A stretch of DNA of 64,000 bases from Peromyscus leucopus (lineage: Eukaryota > Chordata > Mammalia > Rodentia > Cricetidae): the NCBI RefSeq assembly GCF_004664715.2, contig NC_051071.1:8273231-8337230 (forward strand), written 5' to 3'. Positions 47,009 to 58,860 of this stretch are shown here, piece by piece. Below the pieces are notes generated by a model, which saw nothing but the letters and a program-made list of their open reading frames with translations, had not been told where the DNA came from and searched no databases. Each line of letters begins with the position of its first letter. Within the stretch, counting starts at the first letter, position 1. The position numbers and the translations under genes are program-made.

Positions 47009-47934
47009 AGTCGTTAGGTTTTGACAGTTATGAATAAAATGACCGTGAACTAAGATGCATGTAAAGCTTTTATGCAGGCTTGTGTTTTACTTTCCTTTAG
47101 GGTAAATAACTGAGAGCTGACTTTCTAGGTCATTTGATAATGTATATACGGTGTAGAAACTGCCACACTCTCCTTCAGAGACTGTCATTGCGAAGTTTCC
47201 ATCAGTAATATGTGACAATGACATTTCCATTAGTTTTCTGAGTTTCAGCATTTCTGATAGTTGCTAGGCACCTGTCATTTACATCTGCCTTAGTCACCTG
47301 CTGGCACTGACCAAGTTGTATTTGCTTGCTTCCAGTCCTGTGTTTTCTTGGCGAACATGTCCATTTTTAAAGAAACTTCTAAATGAATTGTGGTGTCTTT
47401 ATGTTTGAGGGTAGGAGCTTTGTCAGATGTTTGTGCTGTAGGTAATGTCTACAGCTTGGCCAGTCTTGGTTTCCTTCCTGATGTCTTTGATAAGTAGGTG
47501 TGAGGTCCAGTAGAAGACTATCTTCATTACTGTAATTATAGAATGCAAAAATTAGGACATGGGCATCTTCAACTTGGTTCTTTTGTTTTAAAAACAAATT
47601 GTTTTGGCTACGCTGGCGTCTTTGGAATTTCATACATTGGAATCAGTTTGTCAGGTTTACCAGCAAACCTGTTAGGACGCTGGCTAACTGTTGTGTGCTG
47701 TGACGCATTTGCTATGACACTGTAGACTATCCTGAGGAGGTGCCAGGCCGGCCACCTCACAAGGGGCCACCTTCCCGTGCTCGCGTTGCTTGTTTTCTTT
47801 TTACTAATTCACAATATTTTCTTAATTTCCTTGATACTAGCTTTTTTTGTTGTGGTTATGTGGAATTGTGTTTAAATTTCATATATTTTGGAGTTTTTAA
47901 ATCTTTCTCTGTGAGTGATTCTTCTATTTAAATT

Positions 47935-48120
47935 ATGTGTACCTATATGTGTCTGTGTTCATGAACGCAGTTGTCTTTAGAGGTTGTAAAAGGGTGTCCA
48001 TTGCCCCAGAGTTGGAATTACAGATGTTTTGAGCTACCTGATGTTGGTGCTGGGAACTGAACTCAGGCCCTTTCCAAGAGCAGTACATGCTCTTAACTGA
48101 TGAGCCCTCTCTCCAGCCCC
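47935..48120 (-). mobile_element. B3 SINE, antisense
   Basis: Diverged copy ending 'gagccctctctccagcccc' (the reversed tRNA-like head). Confidence 0.8.
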
Positions 48121-48164
48121 TGCCAAAGATTTTTTTTTTTTTGATTTTTGAATTTTGGAAAAAT

Positions 48165-48392
48165 TTAAAAATAATTTATTATTTTGTTTATGTGTATGGT
48201 CGTTTTGCTTTCATGTGTTTCTGTGCACCACCTGTGTGCTTAGTACTGCCAGAGGCCAGAAGAGAGCGTCAGAATCTTTGGAACTGGACTTCTGGTCAGC
48301 TGAGAGCCACCATGAGATGCAGGAAATGGAACTGCATCCTCTCTCCCAAAGAACAAGTGTTCCTAACCACTGGGGCATCCTCCTAGCCCTTG
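48165..48392 (-). mobile_element. B3-type SINE, antisense
   Basis: 'tttattattttgtttatgtgtatgg...actggggcatcctcctagccct'. Lies 45 bp from the previous copy in the same orientation. Confidence 0.75.
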
Positions 48393-49444
48393 CTGGAGAT
48401 TGGCAGAATCTTAATTCTGTTTTGATTAGAGAATTACACTTTATGATTTTAGTATTTTAAAGTCTATTGGCAATTACTTTATGTCTAAAGACACAGGCCA
48501 CTTTCTGAATATTTCATAGACCCTTGAAAATAATATATATCCTGCTACTTGGTTTGGGGTATATGTTTAATAAATGTCAGTAAGGTAAAACTGGTTGAGT
48601 TTTGTTTCAGTTTTCAGTATCTCTATGAGAAGAATTTAGAAACTCTTGAATTTTTCTCCTTTTAAAGAATCCTCATCAGCATTTCCTTTGTGTGCGTTGG
48701 TTGCATATGGGATTTTTATGTCTTTTTTATCAGTTGTCTCTTTCATCTTTTTTTGGAAGTCTGTTTTTGTCTTTTGATGGTATAACCATCATAACTGCTC
48801 TTGATCTCAGCACTGTATGTCTTTCCTATCTCTTTGCTTTTAACCCTTTCCCCCCCGTATATGTGTATTAAACTCTTGGCGAGGGTGTGTCCATTAGAGG
48901 CTTGTTTTCATGCTTTATTAGTCTAGGTTTATAGGAGCCTGTACTGAGAGGGTTATTTCTGCTTCCAGCCAATTAATTCACCATGGGATTTATCACTTTA
49001 GTAGTCAGGAGTGGACCGTCTCTAACCCCTTGAGATCGGGAAGAGGTTCAGCTTCCTGCCCTCCCTCCGGGTGCCACAACTGCTTGTGGTTCTCTCCCTT
49101 CTGAACCTTCAGCTTCAGGTTCTGCCTGAGCCTCTACCCTCTGATGGTTGCCAACTCCATGTGCTAGTTAGGATGTCTCTGGGTGCTCATACGGTTCACC
49201 TATTTGTGGCTCTTTTGAGGAGCACAGTCTTGTGTCATATGTTTAAAACCTCCAAACACTTACATGCTTCACAATTATTATATGCAGCAGAGGTGAAAAT
49301 CCAGGCAGACTTACTTTCATCATTTTTAAAACTAAGAAGGCCAGCTTCAGTAATTTAATTTTGTTGAATTTCTGTTCTTGCCATTTGCCCATTCTTATCT
49401 TCATTTATTTTGTTATTTCCTCCATTTGGAAGAAGTTTTTTAAA

Positions 49445-49628
49445 ATAATTGATTTCTTTTTATTTTATGTGCATTGGTGTTTTGCCAGTGAGCATGTTTG
49501 TGTAAGGGTGTTGGATTCTCTGGAACTGGAGTTACAGTTGTGAGCTGCCAAGTGTGTGCTGGGAGTTGAACCTGAGTCATCTGGAAGAGCAGTCAGTGCT
49601 CTTAACCGCTGAGCCACCTCTCCAGCCC
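49445..49628 (-). mobile_element. B3 SINE, antisense
   Basis: 'tattttatgtgcattggtgttttgcc...gctgagccacctctccagcccc'. Confidence 0.88.
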
Positions 49629-49707
49629 CTGGAAGAGTTTTTGTATGAACTGTCTGAGTCCTTTTGCTGCTGTATAACTTACACGTCTGATTTTCTTAAT
49701 AATTTAC

Positions 49708-49848
49708 ATTTTTTTTTGAGAGGATCCCAATAGACCTGGCTAGCATAGAATTCCCTCATGTAGCCAGGGCTGGCCTTGAATTCCTCATCCACCTACCTTC
49801 AGTTCCAGAATGCTGGGCCACAGGAATGAGCCACCGTGCCTGGCTTTC
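49708..49848 (-). mobile_element. Old B1/7SL-derived SINE, antisense
   Basis: 'tttttgagaggatcccaatag...gccagggctggccttgaattcct...aatgctgggccacaggaatgagccaccg' is a diverged B1-related element. Confidence 0.65.
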
Positions 49849-50173
49849 CAATCTGTCTTCTGTACTTTATCTGTGCTTTGGACCTTTTCTTTCCATGCAG
49901 ATGATCATTAATAATGTGGACAAGGGTACCAGCCTTTTATTTATTACAGATCTTGTGTTATAATTAGGGAACTTACTTATAAGAACTTCATTGCATAATT
50001 TGATTTTATTCTTTACACGAAAAGACACAGAGCTTAACTTTACCTTTTGTAAGTTTTAAGTTTTTCCCATTTCTGCAACACTTTGTTGGCGTCAGTTACT
50101 GTGTTTAATCATAATACTTAGTTTCTTCTGTTGAATCTTACTGTGCATGAGCGCACATGTGTGTAGCTCTAGG

Positions 50174-50176
<3 letters not shown>

Positions 50177-50211
<35 letters not shown>

Positions 50212-50224
50212 TTGTGTGTGTGTG
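50177..50224. repeat. (GT)n microsatellite
   Basis: GT run with one interruption. Confidence 0.96.
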
Positions 50225-50634
50225 CACAATCCCAACGCACTGACCTCCCATGCTCTCTGCCGTGTTTCAGCGTTAGGTTGGTCTGACTGTCCTTTGCTGC
50301 TGTCTTCCCACCTCTCACTCTCTTCTGTATTTCCTTTTTGTTACGTTTTTTCTTCCTCAGCATCACTCTAGCCATATTTTCTGTGTTCACTTATCTAGAT
50401 AGGTTAAGAAATATTTGGTATTCTTACTGGTTTTGGTAAATTTAAAATTAATTTAGTTGAGACCTGACATCATTCTAATTCATGCTCATTGAGCAATCAG
50501 GAAAGTTTTATATTTTGTGAGATTTATATTTGCGTCTTCAGGAGTATTTCAATGATTTCTTCTTCATGTTAGTTTTTCTTATTTCTTGTTCTGTTTATTC
50601 ATAAATACTATAGTTTTTATTGTCACTGTTAATG

Positions 50635-50852
50635 TGCTTTAAAGATATGTTTATTTTTATTTTACATACATGGGCGATTTTCCTGCACATATGTGTATCA
50701 TGTACATGCAGTGCCTGTGGTGGCCAGAAGACACTGCTGGTTCCTCTGGAGTTATGGATAGGTATGAGGCACCATATGGGTGCTGTGGAGCAACCTCAGG
50801 TCCTCTGCAAGAAAAACAAGAACTCTTACCATCTGAGCCGTCTCCTCAGCTT
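50635..50852 (-). mobile_element. B3-type SINE, antisense
   Basis: 'tttatttttattttacatacatgg...ccatctgagccgtctcctcagc'. Confidence 0.75.
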
Positions 50853-51343
50853 CTCTTAGATTTTCTTAAGCAACTGTTATACCAGGCAAATGGAATAATT
50901 TTCCAGTTCTTACATTTCCAATGGATTTGTCTTATTGCATGGTTTAGTAAGTCCCCAGTGTAAGACTAAATAGCAGTGATGCTGAGTTTATCCTATTGCT
51001 CTGGGATCTTAGTGGAAATGCCTGAGTTACTATCCTACCAGGTGTGATACTGCCCTTAGGATTAAAACGTTGTATACAGATGTGCAAATGTGTGCAGATG
51101 TCTTGTGTACATGTGTGTGTTTATAAAGTTAAGTAAGCAATCAATTGTTCTGTTTTTTTTTTTCCTCTTAATTTTTTTCCTTTTTATGAGAACACATTCT
51201 TTTCTCATATAATATATCCTGAGTACTGTTTCCCTCTGTCTACTCCTCTCAGTTCCTCCCAAGCTCCCATACCATCCAGATCCATTCCCTTTCTGTCTCT
51301 TATTGTTGGTTGATTTTGCTCTTTTCTCTCTTGGGGGGCCTGC

Positions 51344-52112
51344 AACACAGCTCCCAAGTAAATTCACACATGGAGGCTTATTCTTAATTGTAAATACCTG
51401 GCCTTAGCTTGGCTTAGTTTCTTGCCAGCTTTCCTTAACTTAAATTATCTCAACTACCTTTTGCCTCTGGGTTTTCCCCTTCTCTTACTTCTGTAAGTCT
51501 TTGTTGCTGGAGAGCTTCTCTCCAGGTTCCACCAAACCCCACAGTTCCACAATCCATGTATAAAATAATCACTCAGACAGTTATATTACTTATAAACTGT
51601 ATAGCTGTGGCAGGCTTCTTGCTAACTGTTCTTATATCTTAAATTAACCCATTTCTATAAATCTATACCTTGCCACGTGGCTGGTGGCTTACCGGCATCT
51701 TTACATGCTGCTTGTCCTGGCGGTGGCTGCAGTGTCTCCCTCCCTTCTTCCTGTTTCCCCAATTCTCCTCTCTCCTTGTCCTGCCTATACTTCCTCCCTG
51801 GTCACTGGCCATCAGTGTTTTATTTATATAGAGTGATATCCACAGCAAGACTTACTCTTACTCCATGGCTTGCTGGTTATGTAGCTGGCTGGCTGGCTCC
51901 TGAGTCCTCCTTATTCTCTGGCTGATAGATCTTAGATCTCTCCTCCCAGTTTTCTCCTTCTATCTATACTCTCTGCCTGACAGCCCTGCCTATCCTTTCT
52001 CTTGCCTTGCTATTGGCCAGTTCTTTATTAGACTATCAGGTGTTTTACACAGTCACAGTAACACAGTTTCACAGAGTTAAACAAATGCAACACACCTTAA
52101 AATATTCTACTA
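51344..52112 (-). mobile_element. ERVK-type LTR interrupted by a second LTR, antisense
   Basis: The outer LTR appears at 51344-51486 and 51851-52112 (ends 'tgcaacaca...' and '...cacacc'). Between them lies another LTR (about 51487-51850) with 'tataaaataatcactcag' and '...gatatccacagca', the type seen at 63165. I infer LTR-in-LTR nesting; the exact junctions were not resolved. Confidence 0.5.
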
Positions 52113-52154
52113 CAGTCTCTCATTAGATAAAAACAGACATCTAAGTGATAATGT

Positions 52155-52490
52155 GATAGTTTGAAAGAAAATGGCCCTCAAAGGGAGTGGCACTATTAGG
52201 AAGTGTGGCTTTGTTAGAGGAAGTGTGTCACTGTGGAGGCAGGCTTTGAGGTCTCACATATCCTCAAGCCACATGTCTAAGTTCATTTCTTGTTGCCTGC
52301 CGATCAAGATGTAGGAGTCGTAGGTACCTCTCCAGCACCATGACTGCCTGTACTTTGCCATGTCCCACCATGATGATAATGGACTGAACCTCTGAACTGT
52401 AAGCCACCCAACTAAATGTTTTTTCTACAAGAGTTGCTATGGTCATGCTCTCTCTTTACAGCAATGAAACCCTAAGACAGACAATAATAA
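52155..52490 (+). mobile_element. MaLR-type solo LTR
   Basis: It starts 'tgatagtttgaaagaaaatggcc' and ends 'ctctttacagcaatgaaacc', with the 'ggactgaacctctgaactgtaagcc' block shared with the MaLR copies at 24232 and 54689. Confidence 0.75.
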
Positions 52491-52968
52491 AAATAAAATA
52501 TAATAAGATAAAAACTATTACATCTAAATTGGACAAGACAAACCAACAGAAGGAAAAGAGCCCAAGAGAAGGCACAAGAATCACAGACCCACTCATTGTA
52601 CCCTCCGGAGTCCCATGAAAACTCTAAACTGGAAACCATAATACACTTGCAGAGGACTTGGTGCAGACCTGTGCAGGCCCTGTGAATGCTGTTTCAGTCT
52701 CTGTGAGATCATAAGAGCTTTGCTCATGCTGATTCAGAGGGCCTTGTGTTCTTGATGTCTTCCATCCCTTCTGGTTCTTATACTTTTTACACCCCCTCTT
52801 TAGCAGGGTTCCCTGAGGTCTGAGTGGAGGGACTTGATGGAGACATCTTATTTAGGACTGAAAGTTCCAAGTTCTCTCACTCTCTGCATAATATCTAGTG
52901 GCAAGTTTCAGTATTTTTCCCCCTCTGCTGCAAGAAGAAGCTTCTCTAATGATGGCTGACAAGATGCT

Positions 52969-53461
52969 TGTGGTATATTGTTTGTAATCTAAGAAATAAA
53001 GCTTGCCTAAAGATCAGATGACAGAGCCAGCCACAGAGTTAGCCGTGGAGATTAGGCAGTGCACACACCTTTAATCCTAGCACTCGGGAGGCAGAGATCC
53101 ATCTGGATTTCTGTGAGTTCAAGGCCACACTGGGCACACGAGGTTAATTCAGTCTAAAGAAGAAACAGAGCCAGACAGTGGTGGCACACACCTTTAATCC
53201 CAGCCCTTGGGAATCACACCCCTTTAATCCCAGCACTAGGAAGCTTGAGACAGGAAGTGATATGGCTGGGCAGAGAAAGGAATATAAGGTAGGAGACAGG
53301 AGTTCGTCTCTGCCCTTCCCTCCTCTTGCAGGCTGAGAAGTTGGTGAGATAAGAGGTAGTAGCTGTGACTTGCTCTGCTTCTCTGATCTTTCAGCTTTCA
53401 CCCTGATATCTGGCTCCATTTTTTTTTTTTTATTATAAGACCAACTAGGATTTGTGCAACA
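52969..53461 (+). mobile_element. Solo ERVK-type LTR carrying B1-like modules
   Basis: This 493-bp element starts TGTGGTATATTG, ends GTGCAACA and is flanked by a perfect 6-bp duplication GATGCT (52963-52968 and 53462-53467). It interrupts an L1 3'UTR. A TATA-like AATATAAGG lies near 53280. Its upstream half contains at least two stretches resembling the B1 5' end (cacctttaatcc.agcac, ctgtgagttcaaggcca). I recall this repeat type as abundant in cricetid genomes. Confidence 0.8.
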
Positions 53462-54688
53462 GATGCTGGTCTGTGAGTGTTACAGAATATCATTAGGAGT
53501 CATTTTATCATTACTTTTTAAAACATTTATTTCTTTGTTTAGGTCAGTAGTATTTGGTTTACTCTACATTCCCGCACTATCTAGTCTCTGGTTCTTGGTC
53601 ACTCAGTGATGTTTGGTATGGGCTCTATCTCATGGACTGTGCCATGAGTCAAGTCAGACATTGGCTGGCGACTCTCCTAAGCTTTGTGTCACCATTGCAC
53701 CAGCATAATTTGCAAGCAGGACACCGTCGTAAATCAAAGGTTTTGTTGCCGGCTTGGTGTTTACATTTCCCTTTCAGTAGTGTGCAGAGTTATCTTCCTG
53801 TACCAAAGACACTAGGATGTAGGGGTGAAAGCTCTGTGTAGGCACCAACGTGACTCTCCATGTTCATTGAGTTGTGTAGGTGTTGTTTCCAGCAATGGGG
53901 CCTTAGAATCAGTTTGTGGAGAGCAACCTATTGTTTTGGCAACAGTCTGGGTTGTTTTGGGATTCAAATGGAACCCCTTTGGCCAAGAACTCAATTAGCT
54001 ATAACCCAGTTCCAATACTGGAAGCTTCATTTGGTGACAAGAGATGGCCAACTGGGACTCTGTCTCCCCCATTATTTGTTGATTTCATTTAGCTCACCTT
54101 GATATATGCATATATTTTAGGAAGCTTCTACTCTGTTAGGATTCCATACTAAATCTCAAATCTCCCTTAACTTTAGCTGTTTCTCCCATATTTTGTCCCT
54201 CAACCCCATCACCCCTTCCCACTTGATCCTCCCATTCTACCCCTCATCCATCCATAATTATTCTCTCTCTAACAGATAGAATTATCTATTTCCTAAGGAG
54301 ATCTATCTGTACCCTCTAGTCTTTTACTCTATACCTTCCCTCTGTGGTTCTATGGATTGTAGCTTTGGTTATCATTGACTTAACAGCTAATATGTGCATA
54401 TAAGCATATACATACCATATTTGCTTTTCTAGATCTGGTATATCTCACTCAGGATGATTTTTTTCTAGTTCTATCCATTTGCCTATAAATTTCATAATGT
54501 CATTTTTTCTAATGACTGAGCAATACTCCATTGTGTACATGTACCACTTTTTATTTATGCATTCTTTTGTTGAGGGACATGTAGGTTGTTTTTGATTTCT
54601 TGCTATTATGAATAAAGCAGCAATAAACATGTCTGAGCAAGTTTCTTTGTGGTGAAATGAAGTGTCCTTTGTGTATATTTCCAAGAGT

Positions 54689-55222
54689 GGTGTGGTGGCT
54701 TGAATGAGAATGGCCCCATAGACTCAAAGATTTGAATGCTTGGTCCTCAGGAAGTGGCACTATTTGAAAGGGGCAGGAGGTGTGGCCCTGTTGGAGAAAG
54801 TGTGTCACTGGAGGTAGACTTTGAAGTTTTCTTGTTTTGGTTTTTTGAGACAGGGTTTTTCTTTGTAGCACTGGCTATCCTAGAACTCGCTCTGCAGATC
54901 AGGCTGGCCTCAAACTCACAAAAATCAGCCTGCCTCTCTAATGCTGGAATTAAAGGCATACACCACCACACCCTGTTGGCTTTGAGGTTTCAAAAGCCCA
55001 AGCCAGGCCCAGCGTCTCTCCCTTTCTGCTGCCTGTGAACCCAGATGTAGAACTCTCAGCTACTTATCCAACACCACGTCTACTTGTTTGCTGCCATGCT
55101 TCTTGCCATGATGACAGTGGACTAAACCTTTGAAACTGTAAGTAAGGCCCATTTAAATGCTTTCTTTTATAAGAGTTGCTGTGGTCATGGTGTCTCTTCA
55201 CAGAAATAAACGCTCACTAAAG
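54689..55222 (+). mobile_element. MaLR-type solo LTR containing a B1
   Basis: It starts 'tggtggcttgaatgagaatggcccc' and ends 'gtctcttcacagaaataaacgc', with the family's 'tggactaaacctttgaaactgtaag' block. A B1 SINE (54832-54977) lies inside, and the whole lies inside the L1 ORF2 C-terminal region. Confidence 0.8.
54832..54977 (-). mobile_element. B1 SINE, antisense, inside a MaLR LTR
   Basis: 'ttttttgagacagggtttttctttgtagc...aattaaaggcatacaccaccac', splitting the MaLR 'gaggtagactttgaagtt' region. Confidence 0.9.
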
Positions 55223-55998
55223 TAAGTGGTATAGCTGGATCTTGAGGTAGAACAATCCCCATCTTCCTGGGGACTGCCATGTTGTTTTCCAGAGTGGCTG
55301 TACAAGTTTACACTCCATCAGCAATGGAGGAGTGTTTCCCTTACTCCACATCCATGCCAGCATGAGCTGTCTCTTGTTTTCTTGATCTTAGCCATTCTGA
55401 CAGGTGTAAGATGAAATTTCAAAATAATTTTGTTTGAACATTTCTTTAATTGTTTCTCAGTCATTTGTGTTTCCTCTTTTGAGAACTTTCTGTACTCCAT
55501 TTTTTATTGTTATTTGTTTGATTGATATCTAGTTTCTTGAGTTCTTTGTTTATTTTGGATATTAGCCCTCTATCAGATGGGTAGTTGGTCTGAATGACAG
55601 TGTCTTTTGCCATGCAAAGTTTCTCAGTTCCATGAGCTCTTGTTTATTAATTGTTGACCTTAGAGCCTGTACTATTGGTTTTCTGTTCAGAAAGTCATTT
55701 CCTATGACACTGAGGTCAAGGCTATTCCCCACTTTCTCTTCTCTCAGATTGTCTATCTCTTTTTATGTTTGAGGTCTTTGATCCATTTGGAGTTGTGTTT
55801 TGTGCAGGGTGATATGTATGGATCTATTTGGATCGTTCTAAATGCAGACATCTAGTTTCACCAGCACCATTTGTTGAAGATGCTGTCTTTTTTATAGTAT
55901 GTATTTCTGTCTTTTTTTTTTTTTATCAAAAATCAGGTATCCATAAGTATATGGAACATACTTGTTTTGTGCCAAAACAATGTTGTTTTTATTACTTA

Positions 55999-56158
55999 TG
56001 TTGTACCCGTGTCTCGAAACCCTCAGAGACTACTAAGGACAGGTTTCCAATGCAAGCACATAAGAGTCCTTTTACCGGTGTCACGCTTTTCCAACTCGGA
56101 GCAAGCCAGCATCTTGTGAGTTAAGCACTGGCTACAGAGTTCAGAAAGCCAAAAAAAG

Positions 56159-56208
<50 letters not shown>

Positions 56209-56638
56209 TCCTTTTTACTGTCAGGTTCAAACCTGGGCCACTGCCAGATAGATGGAGGGAAATGTGGTGGTGGGCCCAGGGGTAAAGAGTTTTTATAGGG
56301 GCAAACCACAAGCCCTGGATTACATGCTTTGGCATCTTGGGATTGGGTAGAAGGGATATGGGGGAAGGTGATTTTTGAAACTATTGGTCTAGACTTTTGG
56401 TGTGAAATCACATTTGAAACTATTGGTTGGACTTTTGGCAGGGAACCACAACTTGCTGAGGCAGGATTATTTGGACTGCTCAGCAGGGTTATATGGGTAT
56501 CTTCAAGGGCCATAAACCTCAGACAGAATGTCTGCAGGAGCATAGTGTCATGGCACATTCCTGAGATACTTCCTGGAGTACAGCAGGTGGGCTAAGGTGG
56601 TGGCCCTTCCCTAAGATGGAGTCTGTATTGCCTTCACA
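55999..56638 (+). mobile_element. Solo LTR, same family (copy 2), interrupted by a retrocopy
   Basis: TGTTGTACCCG...TTCACA, co-linear with the copy at 4977 except for a 130-bp insertion at 56076-56205 that has its own target duplication. It lies within the second antisense L1. Confidence 0.65.
56076..56205 (+). mobile_element. Retroposed 75-nt RNA with poly(A) tail
   Basis: About 75 bp of unique sequence (cggtgtcacg...cagaaagcc) is followed by about 50 A. It is flanked by a near-perfect 14-bp duplication, AAGAGTCCTTTTAC at 56062-56075 and the same with one extra T at 56204-56218. These are the marks of L1-mediated retroposition of a small RNA or a 5'-truncated transcript. I do not recognise the source RNA, and no AATAAA precedes the tail. 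Confidence 0.7.
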
Positions 56639-56761
56639 CTGTAGCTTTGTAGTCCAGTTTGAAATGAGAGATAGTAATACCTCTAGCAGTTCTTTTATTA
56701 TTCAGGATTGTTTAAGCTATCCTGTTTTCATTTGTGTTTGTCTTTTGGGTTTTTTTTTAAG

Positions 56762-56762
<1 letters not shown>

Positions 56763-56809
<47 letters not shown>
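56763..56809. repeat. (GT)n microsatellite within L1 ORF2
   Basis: GT run at the edge of the reversed ORF2 segment, so that frame ends in repeated Thr-His. Confidence 0.95.
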
Positions 56810-56810
<1 letters not shown>

Positions 56811-58860
56811 CCATATAAAATTGAAAGTTGTCCTCTCAAGATCTGTGAAGAATTGTGTTGGGAATTTGAGGGGAATTGCATTGAGTCTATAGGTTACTTT
56901 TGGTAGGATGGCCATCTTTACTATGTTAATCCTATGGATCCATGAGTATGGGAGTTCCCTCCATATTTTGATATCTTCTTCAATTTCTTTCTTCAGTGCC
57001 CTGAAATTTTTATCATGCACATCTTTTTCCAGCTTGGTTAGAATTGCCCCAGGATATTTTGTATTATTTTAATGTATTGTAAAAGGTGTTGTTTCCCCAG
57101 TTTCTTTCTCAGTCTGTCTGTCAGTTGTATATAGGATATAGGAGAGGTACTGTTTTTTTTTTTGTTTTTTTTTTTTGTGGTTTTTTATTGATTTTTTTTT
57201 GGGGGGGCGGAATGACCTGTCTATTGGTGAGAATGAGGTATTGAAGTCTCCCAGTATGAGCACGTAAAGGTCAATATGTGATTTAAGCTGTAGTAGTATT
57301 GTTTTGTTTTGTTTATAACTTGGGTGCCCTTGGTTTGGTGTATAGATGTTAATTATTGCAGTGTCATCTTGGATTTTTTTTCCTATCTTTTGATTAGTTT
57401 TGATTTGAAGTGTATGTTAGATATTAAAATGGCTACACTAGCTTGCTTCTTAGTCCATTTGCTTGGAATATCTTTTTTCCCTTTTTTTACCCTGAAAAGA
57501 TGTCTATCCTTGATGGTAAGTTTTGTCTGTTGAATGCGGCAGGATGGATCCTGGTTTCACATCCATTTTCTTAGTCTGTGTCTTTTTATTGGTGATTTAG
57601 AGCATTGATTTTGAGAGATGTCAATGACCAATGATTGTTGATTCCTATTATTTTGTTGTTGTTGCTGTTGGTGGTGGTGTGTGTGTGTTTCCCCTCTTTT
57701 GGGTTTGCTGTTCATGGCTATTTATTCCCTGTGTTTTCTTAGATGTAGTTAATCTCTTGGTTGAAGTTATCTTTCTAGCACCTTCTGTAAGGCTGGATTT
57801 ATAGGTAAATATTGCTTAAATTTTGTTTTATCATGTAATGTTTCATTTTCTCCATCTATGGTGATTGAAAGTTTGCCTGGGTATAGTAGTCTGAGCTGGT
57901 ATTTGTGGTCTCCTAGAGTTTATAGAACATTTGTTCAGAACCTTCTGGCTTTTGGAATCTATATTGAGAAGTCAGGTGTAATTCTAATAGGTCTGCCTTT
58001 ATATGATACTTGCTTTTTTTCCCTTGCAGCTTTTAATATATATATATTTCCTGTGTGTTTTGTAGTTTGATTATTATATATTGAGAGGACTTTATTTTCT
58101 GGTCTAGTCTATTTGGTGTTCTGTAAGCTTCTTGTACCTTGATAAGTATCTCCTTTAGGTAAGGAAAATTTTCTTCTGTGATTTTATTTAAAATATTTCT
58201 TTGTCTTTGACCTGTGTTTCTTCTCCTTCTGTTAATTTATTCTTAGATTTGTTTCTTTTCATAATGTCCTAGATTTCTTGGATATTTTTTGCTAGGAGTT
58301 TTTTAGATGTAATACTTTCTTTGACCTATTTGTCCATTTCTTGTATTGTGTCTTCAGTGCCTGAGATTCTCTCTTTCATCTCTTTCATTTTGTTGGTATG
58401 GCTTGCCTTTGTGGTTCTTGTTTGAGTTTCTATTTTGTTTCCAGATTTTCCCTTGGTTTGGGTTTTCTCTATTGACTTTTTATTTCCATGTTCAGTTCTT
58501 GGATGGTTTATTCATTCCCTTCTACTATTGATTGTATTTTCATAGATTTCTTCAAAGGATTTATTTATATCCTCTCTAAGGATCTCTATCATATTCATAA
58601 GGACTTTTTAAATGTCTTTTTCTTATGCTTTAACTATGTTGGAATATTCAAAGCCTGCTCTAGTAGGATAGCTGGGCTGTAGTGGAGACACATTGTTATT
58701 ATTTTTTTTAATGCTGGTATCTAAACATCTGGGATTGGGAAGATTCTAATTCTAGATGCTGATATCTGTTTTTATTCTGGGTGAGTGTTTTGTTCCTTGG
58801 TTTCTGTTTTCTCTGGTTTTTAAGAGAGTGTGGTGGCTGTATGTTGACTAGTAGGAAATT

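Larger units (their letters stand above)
45300..47930 (+). other. Probable Vrk2 intron sequence, little recognised
   Basis: Apart from the young B1 and a B2/B3 fragment this is AT-rich sequence. No further Vrk2 exon was seen. Confidence 0.5.
52640..58860 (-). mobile_element. Second antisense L1, decayed and multiply interrupted
   Basis: The order on the - strand is reversed relative to coordinates: 3'UTR 52640-54150 (interrupted by the LTR at 52969); ORF2 C-terminus at 54445-54684 (YTMEYCSVIRKNDIMKFIGK); ORF2 pieces 55260-55960; ORF2 segment 56757-57020 (INIVKMAILPKVTYRLNAIP); endonuclease piece 57069-57263 (LILGDFNTSFSPIDRS); then 5' ORF2, ORF1 and 5' region to about 58860. The RT domain between 57020 and 57069 is deleted. 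MaLR (54689-55222) and LTR (55999-56638) insertions split it further. Confidence 0.8.
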
